Origin: Desulforamulus aeronauticus DSM 10349
Lineage (GTDB): Bacteria > Bacillota > Desulfotomaculia > Desulfotomaculales > Desulfotomaculaceae
Reading direction: 5' to 3'
Length of the DNA: 64,000 bases
NCBI RefSeq assembly: GCF_900142375.1
Contig: NZ_FRAR01000011.1
Coordinates: forward strand, 94,788-158,787
Shown: piece after piece, positions 16,917 through 24,485 of the stretch
How positions within the stretch are numbered: the stretch's first letter is position 1
Layout: each line of letters starts with the position of its first letter
The notes under the pieces: model-generated
Database searches by the model: none
Told to the model about the DNA's origin: nothing
What the model saw: the letters and a program-made list of their open reading frames with translations, nothing else
Translations under genes and position numbers: made by a program

Positions 16917-16944
16917 AACCTCTTCTGCCGAGAAGAGGTTTTTT
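16917..16944 (+). terminator. SAM riboswitch expression-platform terminator
   Basis: AACCTCTTCT (16917-16926) and AGAAGAGGTT (16931-16940) form the stem, followed by a T-run. The 5' arm can alternatively pair with the 3' side of P1. Confidence 0.9.
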
Positions 16945-16979
16945 GTTTTGGGCCAGGGAGCACGAAGGGAGGAACTATA

Positions 16980-18179
16980 ATGGGTGTAGAACGTACTTAT
17001 GCAGAAATTAATGCCCGTATTAAAGCAGGCAAGGCTGTGGTTCTCACAGCTGAAGAAGTGATTGGTAAGGTTCGGGAGCAGGGACTGACAAAGACCGCTG
17101 CCGAAGTCGATGTTGTCACCACAGGAACCTTTGGGCCTATGTGTTCATCGGGTGCTTTTTTGAACTTTGGCCATTCTTCACCACGTATGAGAATGACCAA
17201 AGTTTGGCTCAATAATGTACCGGCCTATACCGGTATTGCTGCGGTAGATGCTTATATTGGAGCTACCGAAATTTCTGAAGATGACCCGACCAATAGCAAC
17301 TTTCCTGGGGAATTTCGCTATGGCGGTGGCCATGTGATAGAAGACTTAGTGGCCGGTAAAGCCATCAAATTAGAGGCAATATCCTATGGTACCGATTGTT
17401 ACCCGCGTAAGGAAATCGCAACGACCCTTTCCTTGCAAGACCTGAACGAAGCAATTTTATTTAACCCTCGGAATGCTTACCAAAACTACAATTGTGCGGT
17501 CAATCTAAGTGACAAAACCATCCATACCTATATGGGGACCCTCAAACCCCATTTGGGTAATGCTAATTATTCTACCTCCGGTCAGCTAAGCCCGCTCATG
17601 AAGGACCCAAACTTTGCTACCATTGGCATTGGCACCCGTATTTTCTTGGGTGGCGGCGTTGGCTATGTGGTTTGGAATGGTACGCAGCATTTTCCTGGTT
17701 GGCTAAAGGATGAACAGGGTAATGTGGTAGGATCTGCAGGGGGAACCCTTTCGGTACTGGGAGATCTCAAACAAATGAAACCCCAATGGCTAAGGGGGGC
17801 TAGCTTCCAGGGATATGGTGCTACTTTGAATGTAGGTTTGGGTATTCCCATTCCCATATTGAATGAGGAAATCCTGCGCTTTGCTGCTTTATCCGATGAA
17901 GAACTGCATGCACCGGTGGTGGATTACAGTGAGAATTATCCCAATCGAATTGGTGGAAACCTTGGCTTAGTCAGTTATGCACAACTAAAGTCCGGTAAAA
18001 TTACCGTGGAGGGTAAAGAAGTGCCGACAGCCCCTCTTTCCAGCTACCCAAAGGCCAGAGAGATTGCTGCTATGCTTAAAGAATGGATTCAAAAGGGCGA
18101 TTTTCTCTTAGGTGAACCGTCACAGTTGCTTCCCGGCCCCAGTGCCGGCCTTAGTGGTAAAACCCTGGAGATTCGCTAA
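16980..18179 (+). CDS. DUF39 homocysteine biosynthesis protein
   Basis: 399 residues from ATG 16980 behind GAAGGGAGG; upstream in-frame ATGs lie inside the riboswitch. DUF39 signatures are visible: VTTGTFGPMCSSGAFLNFGH (conserved Cys), the YGGGHVIEDLVAGK segment and a cysteine in SYGTDCYPRKE. In Methanosarcina the DUF39 protein MA1821, with a NIL/ferredoxin protein and a COG2122 protein, is required for making homocysteine from aspartate semialdehyde and sulfide (work of Rauch and Perona). The same three genes are adjacent here under SAM riboswitch control. There are no C-terminal CBS domains, which the archaeal version has. Confidence 0.93.
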   Translation: MGVERTYAEINARIKAGKAVVLTAEEVIGKVREQGLTKTAAEVDVVTTGTFGPMCSSGAFLNFGHSSPRMRMTKVWLNNVPAYTGIAAVDAYIGATEISEDDPTNSNFPGEFRYGGGHVIEDLVAGKAIKLEAISYGTDCYPRKEIATTLSLQDLNEAILFNPRNAYQNYNCAVNLSDKTIHTYMGTLKPHLGNANYSTSGQLSPLMKDPNFATIGIGTRIFLGGGVGYVVWNGTQHFPGWLKDEQGNVVGSAGGTLSVLGDLKQMKPQWLRGASFQGYGATLNVGLGIPIPILNEEILRFAALSDEELHAPVVDYSENYPNRIGGNLGLVSYAQLKSGKITVEGKEVPTAPLSSYPKAREIAAMLKEWIQKGDFLLGEPSQLLPGPSAGLSGKTLEIR

Positions 18180-18238
18180 CACATTGTTGTCTGACAAGCA
18201 ATTTCAGAGCATTTTCAGAAAACGATAATGTTGCAGGC

Positions 18239-18262
18239 AGAAAAACTAAGCCAAGTTTTTCT
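18239..18262. repeat. Short remnant of the palindromic element
   Basis: AGAAAAACT and AGTTTTTCT (9-bp perfect arms) around AAGCCA, between the DUF39 and NIL-ferredoxin genes. It equals the two ends of the element at 2424-2520 with the middle deleted, and could fold in the mRNA. Confidence 0.55.
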
Positions 18263-18284
18263 AATAAGGAAAGGAGCGGGTCAA

Positions 18285-18686
18285 ATGGCACCCCATAAAA
18301 TAGTCCTGCGGTTTACCGCCACTACTTCGGACCAACCGATTATCTATCATTTGGTTAAGGATTACGACTTAGTGGTTAATATTGTTAAGGCCAAGATTAA
18401 CCCTCATCTGGAAGGAACGATGGTTTTAGACCTGATTGGGGAAAAATATGAGGAAGGTATTGAGTACTTGCGTGGCCAGGGGATTACTGTACACCCCCTG
18501 ACCCAGGAAGTAGTTCGTAACTACGATCGGTGCACCAATTGCGGTGCTTGCACGGGACACTGTCCGGCGGATGCACTGTATATGGAACGACCCTCGATGG
18601 AAGTACAATTTAATGGTGACCGTTGTGTGTTATGCCTGCAGTGCGTAAAGATTTGCCCTGTACGGGCCATGGAGGTCAGAATCTAA
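18285..18686 (+). CDS. NIL domain / 4Fe-4S ferredoxin protein
   Basis: 133 residues from ATG 18285 behind AAAGGAG. A NIL-type beta-alpha-beta domain (about 1-75, KIVLRFTATTSDQPIIYHLV) is followed by two CxxCxxCxxxC clusters (CTNCGACTGHC and CVLCLQCVKIC), enough for two 4Fe-4S centres. It corresponds to Methanosarcina MA1822, the partner of the DUF39 enzyme in sulfur insertion into homocysteine. Its stop codon abuts the TTG of the next gene, so it is translationally coupled. Confidence 0.92.
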   Translation: MAPHKIVLRFTATTSDQPIIYHLVKDYDLVVNIVKAKINPHLEGTMVLDLIGEKYEEGIEYLRGQGITVHPLTQEVVRNYDRCTNCGACTGHCPADALYMERPSMEVQFNGDRCVLCLQCVKICPVRAMEVRI

Positions 18687-19427
18687 TTGGACTATCTTGA
18701 GCGCAGCTACCGTACCTTGCACCACCAGGGAGACTTGATTCATTTTCAGGTGATGATTAAGGAAACCGATCTCGATATCGGAGTACGGCGAGAACGTTTT
18801 TCTCCGGAACTGGTAAGCTGGGTGGAAAACTTTATTAAAGAACAGCGGGCGCACTTGGAAGCCTATATTACGAGAGATCCTGACTTTAAGACCACCCTGG
18901 TGCCCCATGAGCTTTTAGCAGATGCCCCGGCGATTGCTGTGGAAATGGCTGGGGCAGCCCGCTTGGCCGGGGTTGGCCCTATGGCAGCGGTGGCCGGCAC
19001 CTTTGCCCAGGTGGTGGGCAAAGCCGTGGTTAAGCGCTCCCGGGACGTGATTATAGAGAATGGCGGCGATATCTTTATGAAATCCGCCCGGCCCCGTAAG
19101 GTCGGTATTTTTGCCGGTAATTCGCCCTTTAGTCATAAAATTGCTTTAGAAATTCAGCCCAATCAAACCCCTTTGGGTATTTGCACTTCTTCGGGAACCG
19201 TGGGTCACTCCTTAAGTTTTGGTAAATCTGATGCCGTGATTATATTGGCGCCCTCTACTTCACTGGCCGATGCAGTGGCCACAGCGGCCGGAAATTTAGT
19301 GCAAAACGAGGAAGATGTGCAAAGGGCCGTAGATTATGCAGCCTCGATTCCCGGCGTCACTGGGGCCATTGTTATCAAAGGTGAAAGACTGGCTGCTTGG
19401 GGGCAGGTTAAAATAGTACCACAATAG
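18687..19427 (+). CDS. UPF0280 / COG2122 family protein, homocysteine pathway
   Basis: 246 residues, TTG directly after the previous stop, with GGAGG inside the end of that gene. COG2122 (ApbE-like fold) is seen in MAAVAGTFAQVVGKAV, VIIENGGDIF and GICTSSGTVGHSLSFGKSDAV. In Methanosarcina the COG2122 protein MA1715 takes part in the same homocysteine route. The chemical step is not defined in the family. Third gene of the riboswitch operon. Confidence 0.92.
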   Translation: MDYLERSYRTLHHQGDLIHFQVMIKETDLDIGVRRERFSPELVSWVENFIKEQRAHLEAYITRDPDFKTTLVPHELLADAPAIAVEMAGAARLAGVGPMAAVAGTFAQVVGKAVVKRSRDVIIENGGDIFMKSARPRKVGIFAGNSPFSHKIALEIQPNQTPLGICTSSGTVGHSLSFGKSDAVIILAPSTSLADAVATAAGNLVQNEEDVQRAVDYAASIPGVTGAIVIKGERLAAWGQVKIVPQ

Positions 19428-19443
19428 CCAAGGGCTAATGGCT
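19426..19443. repeat. GCCATTGGC-type repeat, short copy
   Basis: AGCCAAGGGCTAATGGCT overlaps the stop codon of the COG2122 gene; same family as 8844-8889. Confidence 0.6.
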
Positions 19444-19480
19444 GGTGTATAATGGAAATAAAACCGAGGCGGTGCTAATC

Positions 19481-19705
19481 ATGAAGAAACCAATTTGTCC
19501 CCTTTGTGATGTCGAAATGGGCGTCATTACATCTCCTGAAAGCCAGCAAAGCGAACCTCAGATATTCGCTTTTAACGAATTGGTGCGGAAGGAAGATGGA
19601 ACCTACGGTGTAAATCCGGACCGGGGTTTGCCAGTGGTAGTTGCTCTCTGTGAGTCCTGCGGTTACCTGATGCCTTTTTCCGCACATAAAATGAATTTAG
19701 AATAG
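19481..19705 (+). CDS. Small zinc-ribbon-like protein
   Basis: 74 residues from ATG 19481 (GAGGCGGTG upstream; the ATG at 19445 has no ribosome binding site). Two cysteine pairs, CPLC near the N-terminus (about 6-9) and CESCG (about 57-61), suit a zinc ribbon. The central segment contains FAFNELVRKEDGTYGVNPDRG. I do not recognise a named family; it may bind nucleic acid or act as a small metal protein. It could read through from the upstream operon. Confidence 0.6.
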   Translation: MKKPICPLCDVEMGVITSPESQQSEPQIFAFNELVRKEDGTYGVNPDRGLPVVVALCESCGYLMPFSAHKMNLE

Positions 19706-19806
19706 CATCATACATAAGCAAGATAATTGAAAGAATTTTGTTATGGCATTTTTAGGAAAACAAGGCTACAATAGAAGAAATACTTGCCGGGTAAGGAGGA
19801 AATGTC

Positions 19807-20226
19807 ATGCATTTAACCATTAACGATATCCTAGATGTCGCAATCAAATCCGAAGAAAGCAGTTTCCAGTTCTACAATGAGATGGCTGGCAAAGCAAAAA
19901 ACGATGAAACCACAAAGGTATTGAAAAAACTGGCCCAGGATGAAAAGGATCACCTGGAGTATCTCCTGTGGCTCAAGTCCGGGGAGCCTATTAATGAACA
20001 GGTTTACTTTGACGGTTTTGAGGAAGCGGGAGAATTAAATCCTGCTATGACTCCCAAAGAGGTTTTAGTAGTGGCTGTGGCCAGAGAGGGTGCAGCTGCC
20101 AAAATGTATCGCCAGATGGCCGATATCTTTAAAGCTACTCCCGACAAATATTTTGTCTTTGAACGGATGGCCCGGGAGGAAGATCACCACGCTGAAGCGG
20201 TGGCCAATATGTTAGAACAGTTTTAG
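19807..20226 (+). CDS. Ferritin-like / rubrerythrin-domain protein
   Basis: 139 residues, ATG behind AAGGAGGAAATG. Four-helix ferritin-like fold with diiron ligands: E in KSEESSFQFY, E and H in DEKDHLEYL, E in AREGAAAKMY, and E/H in REEDHHAEA. No rubredoxin domain. Such proteins in anaerobes are linked to peroxide or oxygen defence. Monocistronic with a strong terminator. Confidence 0.88.
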   Translation: MHLTINDILDVAIKSEESSFQFYNEMAGKAKNDETTKVLKKLAQDEKDHLEYLLWLKSGEPINEQVYFDGFEEAGELNPAMTPKEVLVVAVAREGAAAKMYRQMADIFKATPDKYFVFERMAREEDHHAEAVANMLEQF

Positions 20227-20258
20227 TGGTTTTTCCTGCTAAAAGGATAATCTTAGTG

Positions 20259-20295
20259 AAAAACTCCTGCCAGTTGATACTGGCAGGAGTTTTTG
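20259..20295 (+). terminator. Rho-independent terminator, likely bidirectional
   Basis: AAACTCCTGCCAG-TTGATA-CTGGCAGGAGTTT followed by T's, between convergent genes. Confidence 0.9.
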
Positions 20296-20315
20296 TCTGG
20301 GCTTATGCTGTTTTC

Positions 20316-21344
20316 TTACGCCACAACTTCCTTGGCCACTTGTAAAGCGTACTCAATATCCTCAGCACACACATCCTTATGGGTGACCATACGAATGGTA
20401 GTGGGCCCAGAGGCACCGCATCTGACACCCCGTTCAGAGAGCAACCGGACGACATCGGCAGCCGATTGCCTGCCAATAACCTCAATAACGACAATGTTGG
20501 TTTGTACTTTTTCTAAGGCCACCCGTAATCCTGGCAACTGAGATAGGCCTTCCGCCAATCTACGGGCATTGGCATGATCCTCAGCCAATCGATCTATAGA
20601 ATCTAAGGCCACTAAACCAGCAGCGGCTAAAATTCCTGCCTGCCGCATACCGCCACCTAAAGCTTTGCGATACTTCCTTGCCCGTTCAATAAACTCCTGG
20701 GTTCCTACCAGCAGGGAACCAACTGGTGCAGCCAGACCTTTGGAGAGGCAGAACATCAAAGAGTCACAGTGTTCTGCAAATACTTTGACATCTACCCCCA
20801 AGCCCACTGCGGCATTAAAAATACGGGCACCGTCTACATGGACCTTAAGTCCCCTGTCCCGGGCAATACTATACATTTCTCTCATGATCTCTGGAGAGAG
20901 AATAGTACCACCACCACGGTTAAAGGTGTTTTCCAAGCAAAGTAAGGAAGTATGCGGGAAATGGATATCCTGCAATCGCAAAGACTGTTTTAGTGCTGCG
21001 GGTCCATTTTCGCTAAGTAGGCCCGTTACCTGGCGGGTCTGGACTCCTGCCAACAGTGCAGGCCCCCCTACCTCATAGAAGTAAATGTGAGCTTCCGAAT
21101 CTAAAATGATTTCGTCTCCCCGAGCTGTATGGGTGAGGACAGCAATTTGGTTAGCCATGGTACCTGAGGGAGTAAATAGAGCGGCCTGCTTTCCCAACAA
21201 AGAGGCAGCGGTTTCTTCCAGGCGTTTGACCGTAGGGTCTTCCCCGTAAACGTCGTCACCAACCTCTGCTGAAGCCATGGCTTGTCTCATTTCATCCGTA
21301 GGCAGTGTAATGGTGTCGCTACGCAGGTCTACAATTCTGATGAT
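20316..21344 (-). CDS. ltaE: Low-specificity L-threonine aldolase, with a non-ATG start
   Basis: Fold type I PLP enzyme: VGDDVYGEDPTVKRLE, FTPSGTMANQIA, VHVDGARIFNAAV (PLP Asp), and the Schiff-base Lys in SKGLAAPVGS. It splits threonine/allo-threonine to glycine and acetaldehyde. The only in-frame ATG is at 21290, but the frame stays open upstream and encodes VDLRSDTITLPTD, the conserved family N-terminus. An AGGAG lies at 21351-21355. No ATG, GTG or TTG is in frame between; the start must be an ATC (21344 or 21341), ATT (21335) or CTG (21350). Coordinates use ATC 21344. Confidence 0.88.
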   Translation of the reverse strand: MIRIVDLRSDTITLPTDEMRQAMASAEVGDDVYGEDPTVKRLEETAASLLGKQAALFTPSGTMANQIAVLTHTARGDEIILDSEAHIYFYEVGGPALLAGVQTRQVTGLLSENGPAALKQSLRLQDIHFPHTSLLCLENTFNRGGGTILSPEIMREMYSIARDRGLKVHVDGARIFNAAVGLGVDVKVFAEHCDSLMFCLSKGLAAPVGSLLVGTQEFIERARKYRKALGGGMRQAGILAAAGLVALDSIDRLAEDHANARRLAEGLSQLPGLRVALEKVQTNIVVIEVIGRQSAADVVRLLSERGVRCGASGPTTIRMVTHKDVCAEDIEYALQVAKEVVA

Positions 21345-21501
21345 GATCAGCTCCTAATGATTTCTCATATTTATTTTCTTCAATTATACTACAGAATATT
21401 TGGCAGTAAATTATGTAAAAACCAAAGTCAGAATCCTCAGTCCGGATCAGTAAGCTATAATAGGGGAGGCATTTATATTATTTTAATTGGAGGAACGGTA
21501 A

Positions 21502-22119
21502 ATGGCAGCAACAAACGTGAGTACCGTAAAGAATGTTACTGCGGACCCCTCTGCCCTTGGATTACTTGGTCTAGCCATGGTTACCCTGGTGGCGTCTTCT
21601 CAGAAGTTGGGATGGACTGAGGGGGTGGCTTTTGTGTTACCCTGGGCTATTTTTTTAGGAGCCTTTGCACAGCTTTTTGCTTCTATTCTTGATTTTAAAA
21701 AAGATAATGTGTTTGGAGCCACCGCCTTTGGGGGATATGCGTTTTTTTGGTTTGCAGTGGCTATGTCCTGGATGATCAAACTTGGTATGTTTGGTGAGGT
21801 GGCTGCCAAAACTGCAGATGGTCAACAACTTGGTTTTGCCTTTTTAGGGTATCTTATTTTTACTGTTTTTATGACCATTGGTGCCTTGGAAACTCATAAG
21901 GTATTATTTATTATTTTCTTGCTAATTGATTTGTTGTTCTTAGGGCTTACCTTAAGCACCTTTGGGATCTTTGAACACGTCTCCCACCAACTGGCAGCCT
22001 GGGCTGAATTTTTCATTGCTTTAACGTCTTTTTATGGATGTGGGGCGGCTGTGTTGAACGGCCATTTAGGCAGAGTTTTCTTACCCGTAGGCAAACCCTT
22101 TGGGATCCTGAAAAAATAA
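21502..22119 (+). CDS. Acetate/succinate transporter, GPR1/FUN34/YaaH family
   Basis: 205 residues, ATG with TTGGAGGAACGG upstream. Six membrane helices. The family motif NPAPLGL appears as DPSALGLLG near residue 14-20, and the second helix region carries FGATAFGGYAFFW, both typical of SatP/AceTr. Family members move acetate or succinate with protons. Monocistronic, ending in a hairpin of the dispersed family. Confidence 0.88.
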   Translation: MAATNVSTVKNVTADPSALGLLGLAMVTLVASSQKLGWTEGVAFVLPWAIFLGAFAQLFASILDFKKDNVFGATAFGGYAFFWFAVAMSWMIKLGMFGEVAAKTADGQQLGFAFLGYLIFTVFMTIGALETHKVLFIIFLLIDLLFLGLTLSTFGIFEHVSHQLAAWAEFFIALTSFYGCGAAVLNGHLGRVFLPVGKPFGILKK

Positions 22120-22168
22120 ACCTAGGTGACAATAAGTCTGCTTGATTGCTGTTGTCTTTATAAGGAAA

Positions 22169-22204
22169 GGAGTGTCACAAAACTATTTTTTTGCGACACT
22201 CCCC
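22169..22204 (+). terminator. Dispersed terminator-like hairpin, copy 3
   Basis: GGAGTGTCACAAAAC, then TATTTTTTT and GCGACACTCC. Same loop words as copies 1, 2, 4 and 5. Confidence 0.8.
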
Positions 22205-22215
22205 GGGTACGATAA

Positions 22216-22266
22216 AAGTGCAAGGATCAACCGCAATTAACGGTTGTATATCTGCACTTATTTTTT
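22216..22266 (+). terminator. Bulged stem-loop with T-run
   Basis: AAGTGCA (22216-22222) and TGCACTT (22253-22259) close an inner AACCG/CGGTT stem, followed by TTTTTT. Possibly a second terminator or the end of a small RNA. Confidence 0.5.
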
Positions 22267-22282
22267 ATAATAAGAGGAACAA

Positions 22283-22515
22283 ATGGTTCGACGTGGATTT
22301 CGCATCCGCAAAAAAGACAGTCGACCATCCCCCCTTATGAACTTGCTCATACGAAACAGCACTTTCTAATCTGGCAAAATGGCTGGTTCCCTTAAGGGAG
22401 AGGTGCGCATTGTCATGGAGTCTATTGGAGCATACCACCTGCCAGTGCTTAAATTGCTGCTCTCAATAAATTCCGACGCATTTATTACGCCAGAGTTAGT
22501 GCGATCTATTCCGTA
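22283..22515 (+). pseudogene. IS110-family transposase N-terminal remnant
   Basis: Three frames together give an IS110 start: GFRIRKKDSR (22295 onward; compare GFDIHKKDSR), then a shifted YELAHTKQHF, then a shifted MAGSLKGEVRIVMESIGAYH followed by LPVLKLLL, the DEDD-domain VVMEaTGhYH..L signature. At least two frameshifts and a stop at 22513 show it is dead. The rest of the element, including the C-terminal domain, is gone. The stretch 22120-22666 holds no other gene, only hairpins. Confidence 0.7.
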
Positions 22516-22527
22516 ACTGTTTTCATT

Positions 22528-22562
22528 AAAACAGGCCGACATTTTTACTGCCGGCCTGTTTT
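22528..22562 (+). terminator. Rho-independent terminator
   Basis: AAAACAGGCCG pairs with CGGCCTGTTTT, directly after the IS110 remnant. Confidence 0.75.
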
Positions 22563-22619
22563 GCTATGTCTTTTATTTTTGATTTTTTAAAATTTACTTT
22601 GAGAAAAATTGCTTTTAAC

Positions 22620-22654
22620 TTCGTTGTATAGAGTGTAGGAGCTTTTACAACGAA
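22620..22654. promoter_or_regulatory. Inverted repeat upstream of ECF sigma gene
   Basis: TTCGTTGTA (22620-22628) and TACAACGAA (22646-22654), perfect 9-bp arms with a 17-bp spacer, end 12 bp before the sigma factor ATG. Could be an operator or a leader hairpin. Confidence 0.45.
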
Positions 22655-22666
22655 AGGGGGGGAACC

Positions 22667-23224
22667 ATGAGGAACAGTGAAAATTATATAAGGCGCTTGA
22701 AAAATAGAGAAGAAGCTGCCCTGGAGTTTATCATGGATGAATTTTTTCCTTTGGTGAAGGGTATTGTCAGGCAGGTCTTGCTTCCCCTGGGAAGACGGGA
22801 ACTGGTAGAGGAATGCATCAGTGATGTTTTCCTGGCTGTTTGGTATAATGCGGAAAAATTCAAAGGGGAAGGCGAAGAAGATTTTCGTAAATGGCTCTGC
22901 GCCATCGCTAAATACAAGGCCATTGATTTTTATCGTCGGGAAAGAAAATGTGTTGAAATTCCTGCTTCCGATCAGGAAAGCATGGACATGTTGCCGCCGC
23001 AAGCATCGGCTGAGGAGCAGATGCTTTTTAAAGAGAACACAAAGGAGATGAAAGAACTGCTGAACTCCTTTTCTGATACAGATCGCAGCATATTTATTAT
23101 GAAATTTCTTTGGGGTATGTCTGCAGAAGAGATATCCAGGAAATTGGGACTGACAAAATCCGCGGTAGATAATCGTATTTACAGGAGCAAAAAAGAACTG
23201 CTAAAAGGTGTCCCGAGCTTTTAG
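22667..23224 (+). CDS. ECF-type RNA polymerase sigma factor
   Basis: 185 residues, ATG behind AAAGGGGGGG. Region 2 (about 20-90: RELVEECISDVFLAVWYNAEKF, FRKWLCAIAKYKAIDFYRRE) and region 4 (about 125-180: SDTDRSIFIMKFLWGMSAEEISRKLGL and KSAVDNRIYRSKKEL) are clear. The gene pairs with the membrane protein gene 18 bp downstream, the usual sigma/anti-sigma layout. The signal sensed is unknown. Confidence 0.93.
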   Translation: MRNSENYIRRLKNREEAALEFIMDEFFPLVKGIVRQVLLPLGRRELVEECISDVFLAVWYNAEKFKGEGEEDFRKWLCAIAKYKAIDFYRRERKCVEIPASDQESMDMLPPQASAEEQMLFKENTKEMKELLNSFSDTDRSIFIMKFLWGMSAEEISRKLGLTKSAVDNRIYRSKKELLKGVPSF

Positions 23225-23242
23225 AGAAGGGGGAATTAGCTA

Positions 23243-24382
23243 GTGAAAGATATTTATGAATATTTTAATGAAATAAATATTGACCCAAGTGAGTTGGCAG
23301 AGGTGGATGAGCTGGAAAAGGAGAGAGTCAAAAAAATGGTAAGAGAAAAGATTGCTAAAACCAGTCAGTCGGCTGAATTGAAGAAAGGGAGAAAAAGCAA
23401 GGCCATGGTGGCTGCAGTTGCTATCCTGCTGCTGGTTGGGAGTATCTCCGGTTTTGGTGTGGCTTTTCCTGCTTATGCCAAGGAAGTTCCTGTGGTAGGT
23501 GATATCTTCCGGTTTTTAGATGGCGGACGGACGGGAGTTTATGATTTATATCAAGAAAGTGCCTTGGATATTGATATGGTAAAAGCAGATAATGGCATTG
23601 AATTGACATTGAACCAAGGGGTCTATGACGGTAGAACCTTAGCCCTGACCTATACCATAAAAACCGAGGAGGATTTGGGCGAAAGTCCGCGGTTGGATAG
23701 TGACCTCCATGTTAGGGGAGTCAGTGGAATGTCCGGCAGTATGCAGTTAAAAAGGATCAACCCGGGTGTCTATGTGGGGCAAAGCAATTATAGCTTTGTC
23801 AGCGAAGAAGAAACCCGGGAGGCGCTCTCTTTCCGCTGGCATGTTGCTGGTATAACAAAGGATGAAAGAGCAGGGCAAGAAATTAAGACCAAAGCCTGTA
23901 ATCTGAATTACAGCGTAGCTTTAAAAACGTTGGCCTATAAAGTGGTAACTATTGAGAAAAATCAAGCTAGGGTTCAGAATGTGGCTGTTAGCGTAAGTCG
24001 TCTCTCCCTAACCCCAATTAATACCATTCTGTACTACTCGGAGATCAGCCCTAACAATCTGTCCAGAGCGGTGCAGTTGAATTGGCAGATCAAGGACGAT
24101 TTAGGCAATGTCTATGAGTATGAAGGGAATGGCGGGCAGGGTCAAGTTGGAGATGAAACAACGGAAATGGAATATAGCATCACCTTTAAACCCCTTGATC
24201 CTAAAGCGAAAACCCTGTTGATCACACCGACCTTGAAACTGGCTCCTACCCAGGGTGGTGGTGTGACAATTGATGAAACCGGCAAGGAAACCCAGCTGAA
24301 GAGCGAAGGGTTGCCGGAGGGGGTCACCGCCGGGGAGTGGACGATGAAACAGATTATCGTAGACCTCAGCGCCGTGAAATAA
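23243..24382 (+). CDS. DUF4179 membrane protein, probable anti-sigma factor
   Basis: 379 residues, GTG with GAGAAGGGGG upstream. A cytoplasmic N-terminal part of about 55 charged residues is followed by one membrane helix (about 54-75, VAAVAILLLVGSISGFGVAF) and an extracellular DUF4179 domain with a second beta-rich domain toward the end (PLDPKAKTLLITPTLKLAP). This architecture is standard for anti-sigma partners of clostridial ECF factors: the N-terminal part binds sigma, the outer part senses. Ends at a strong terminator. Confidence 0.87.
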   Translation: MKDIYEYFNEINIDPSELAEVDELEKERVKKMVREKIAKTSQSAELKKGRKSKAMVAAVAILLLVGSISGFGVAFPAYAKEVPVVGDIFRFLDGGRTGVYDLYQESALDIDMVKADNGIELTLNQGVYDGRTLALTYTIKTEEDLGESPRLDSDLHVRGVSGMSGSMQLKRINPGVYVGQSNYSFVSEEETREALSFRWHVAGITKDERAGQEIKTKACNLNYSVALKTLAYKVVTIEKNQARVQNVAVSVSRLSLTPINTILYYSEISPNNLSRAVQLNWQIKDDLGNVYEYEGNGGQGQVGDETTEMEYSITFKPLDPKAKTLLITPTLKLAPTQGGGVTIDETGKETQLKSEGLPEGVTAGEWTMKQIIVDLSAVK

Positions 24383-24401
24383 AACTAGCAGGCTACCTGA
24401 A

Positions 24402-24457
24402 AAAACAATGGGACAGGGATATTGTTTCAGAAAACATAATCCCTGTCCCATTGTTTT
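24402..24457. terminator. Bidirectional terminator
   Basis: AAAACAATGGGACAGGGAT pairs with ATCCCTGTCCCATTGTTTT, 19-bp arms, between convergent genes. Confidence 0.9.
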
Positions 24458-24485
24458 GGCAAAAGTCTTATTTAAACTAACCAAG

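Noticed and set aside
16848..16979. Upstream extension of the DUF39 gene
   Set aside because: The in-frame codons run through the SAM riboswitch and its terminator; the true start has a good ribosome binding site at 16980.
22345..22547. 58-codon minus-strand ORF (MSACFNENSYGID...)
   Set aside because: No ribosome binding site, starts in a terminator stem, and the plus strand carries the clear IS110 remnant.
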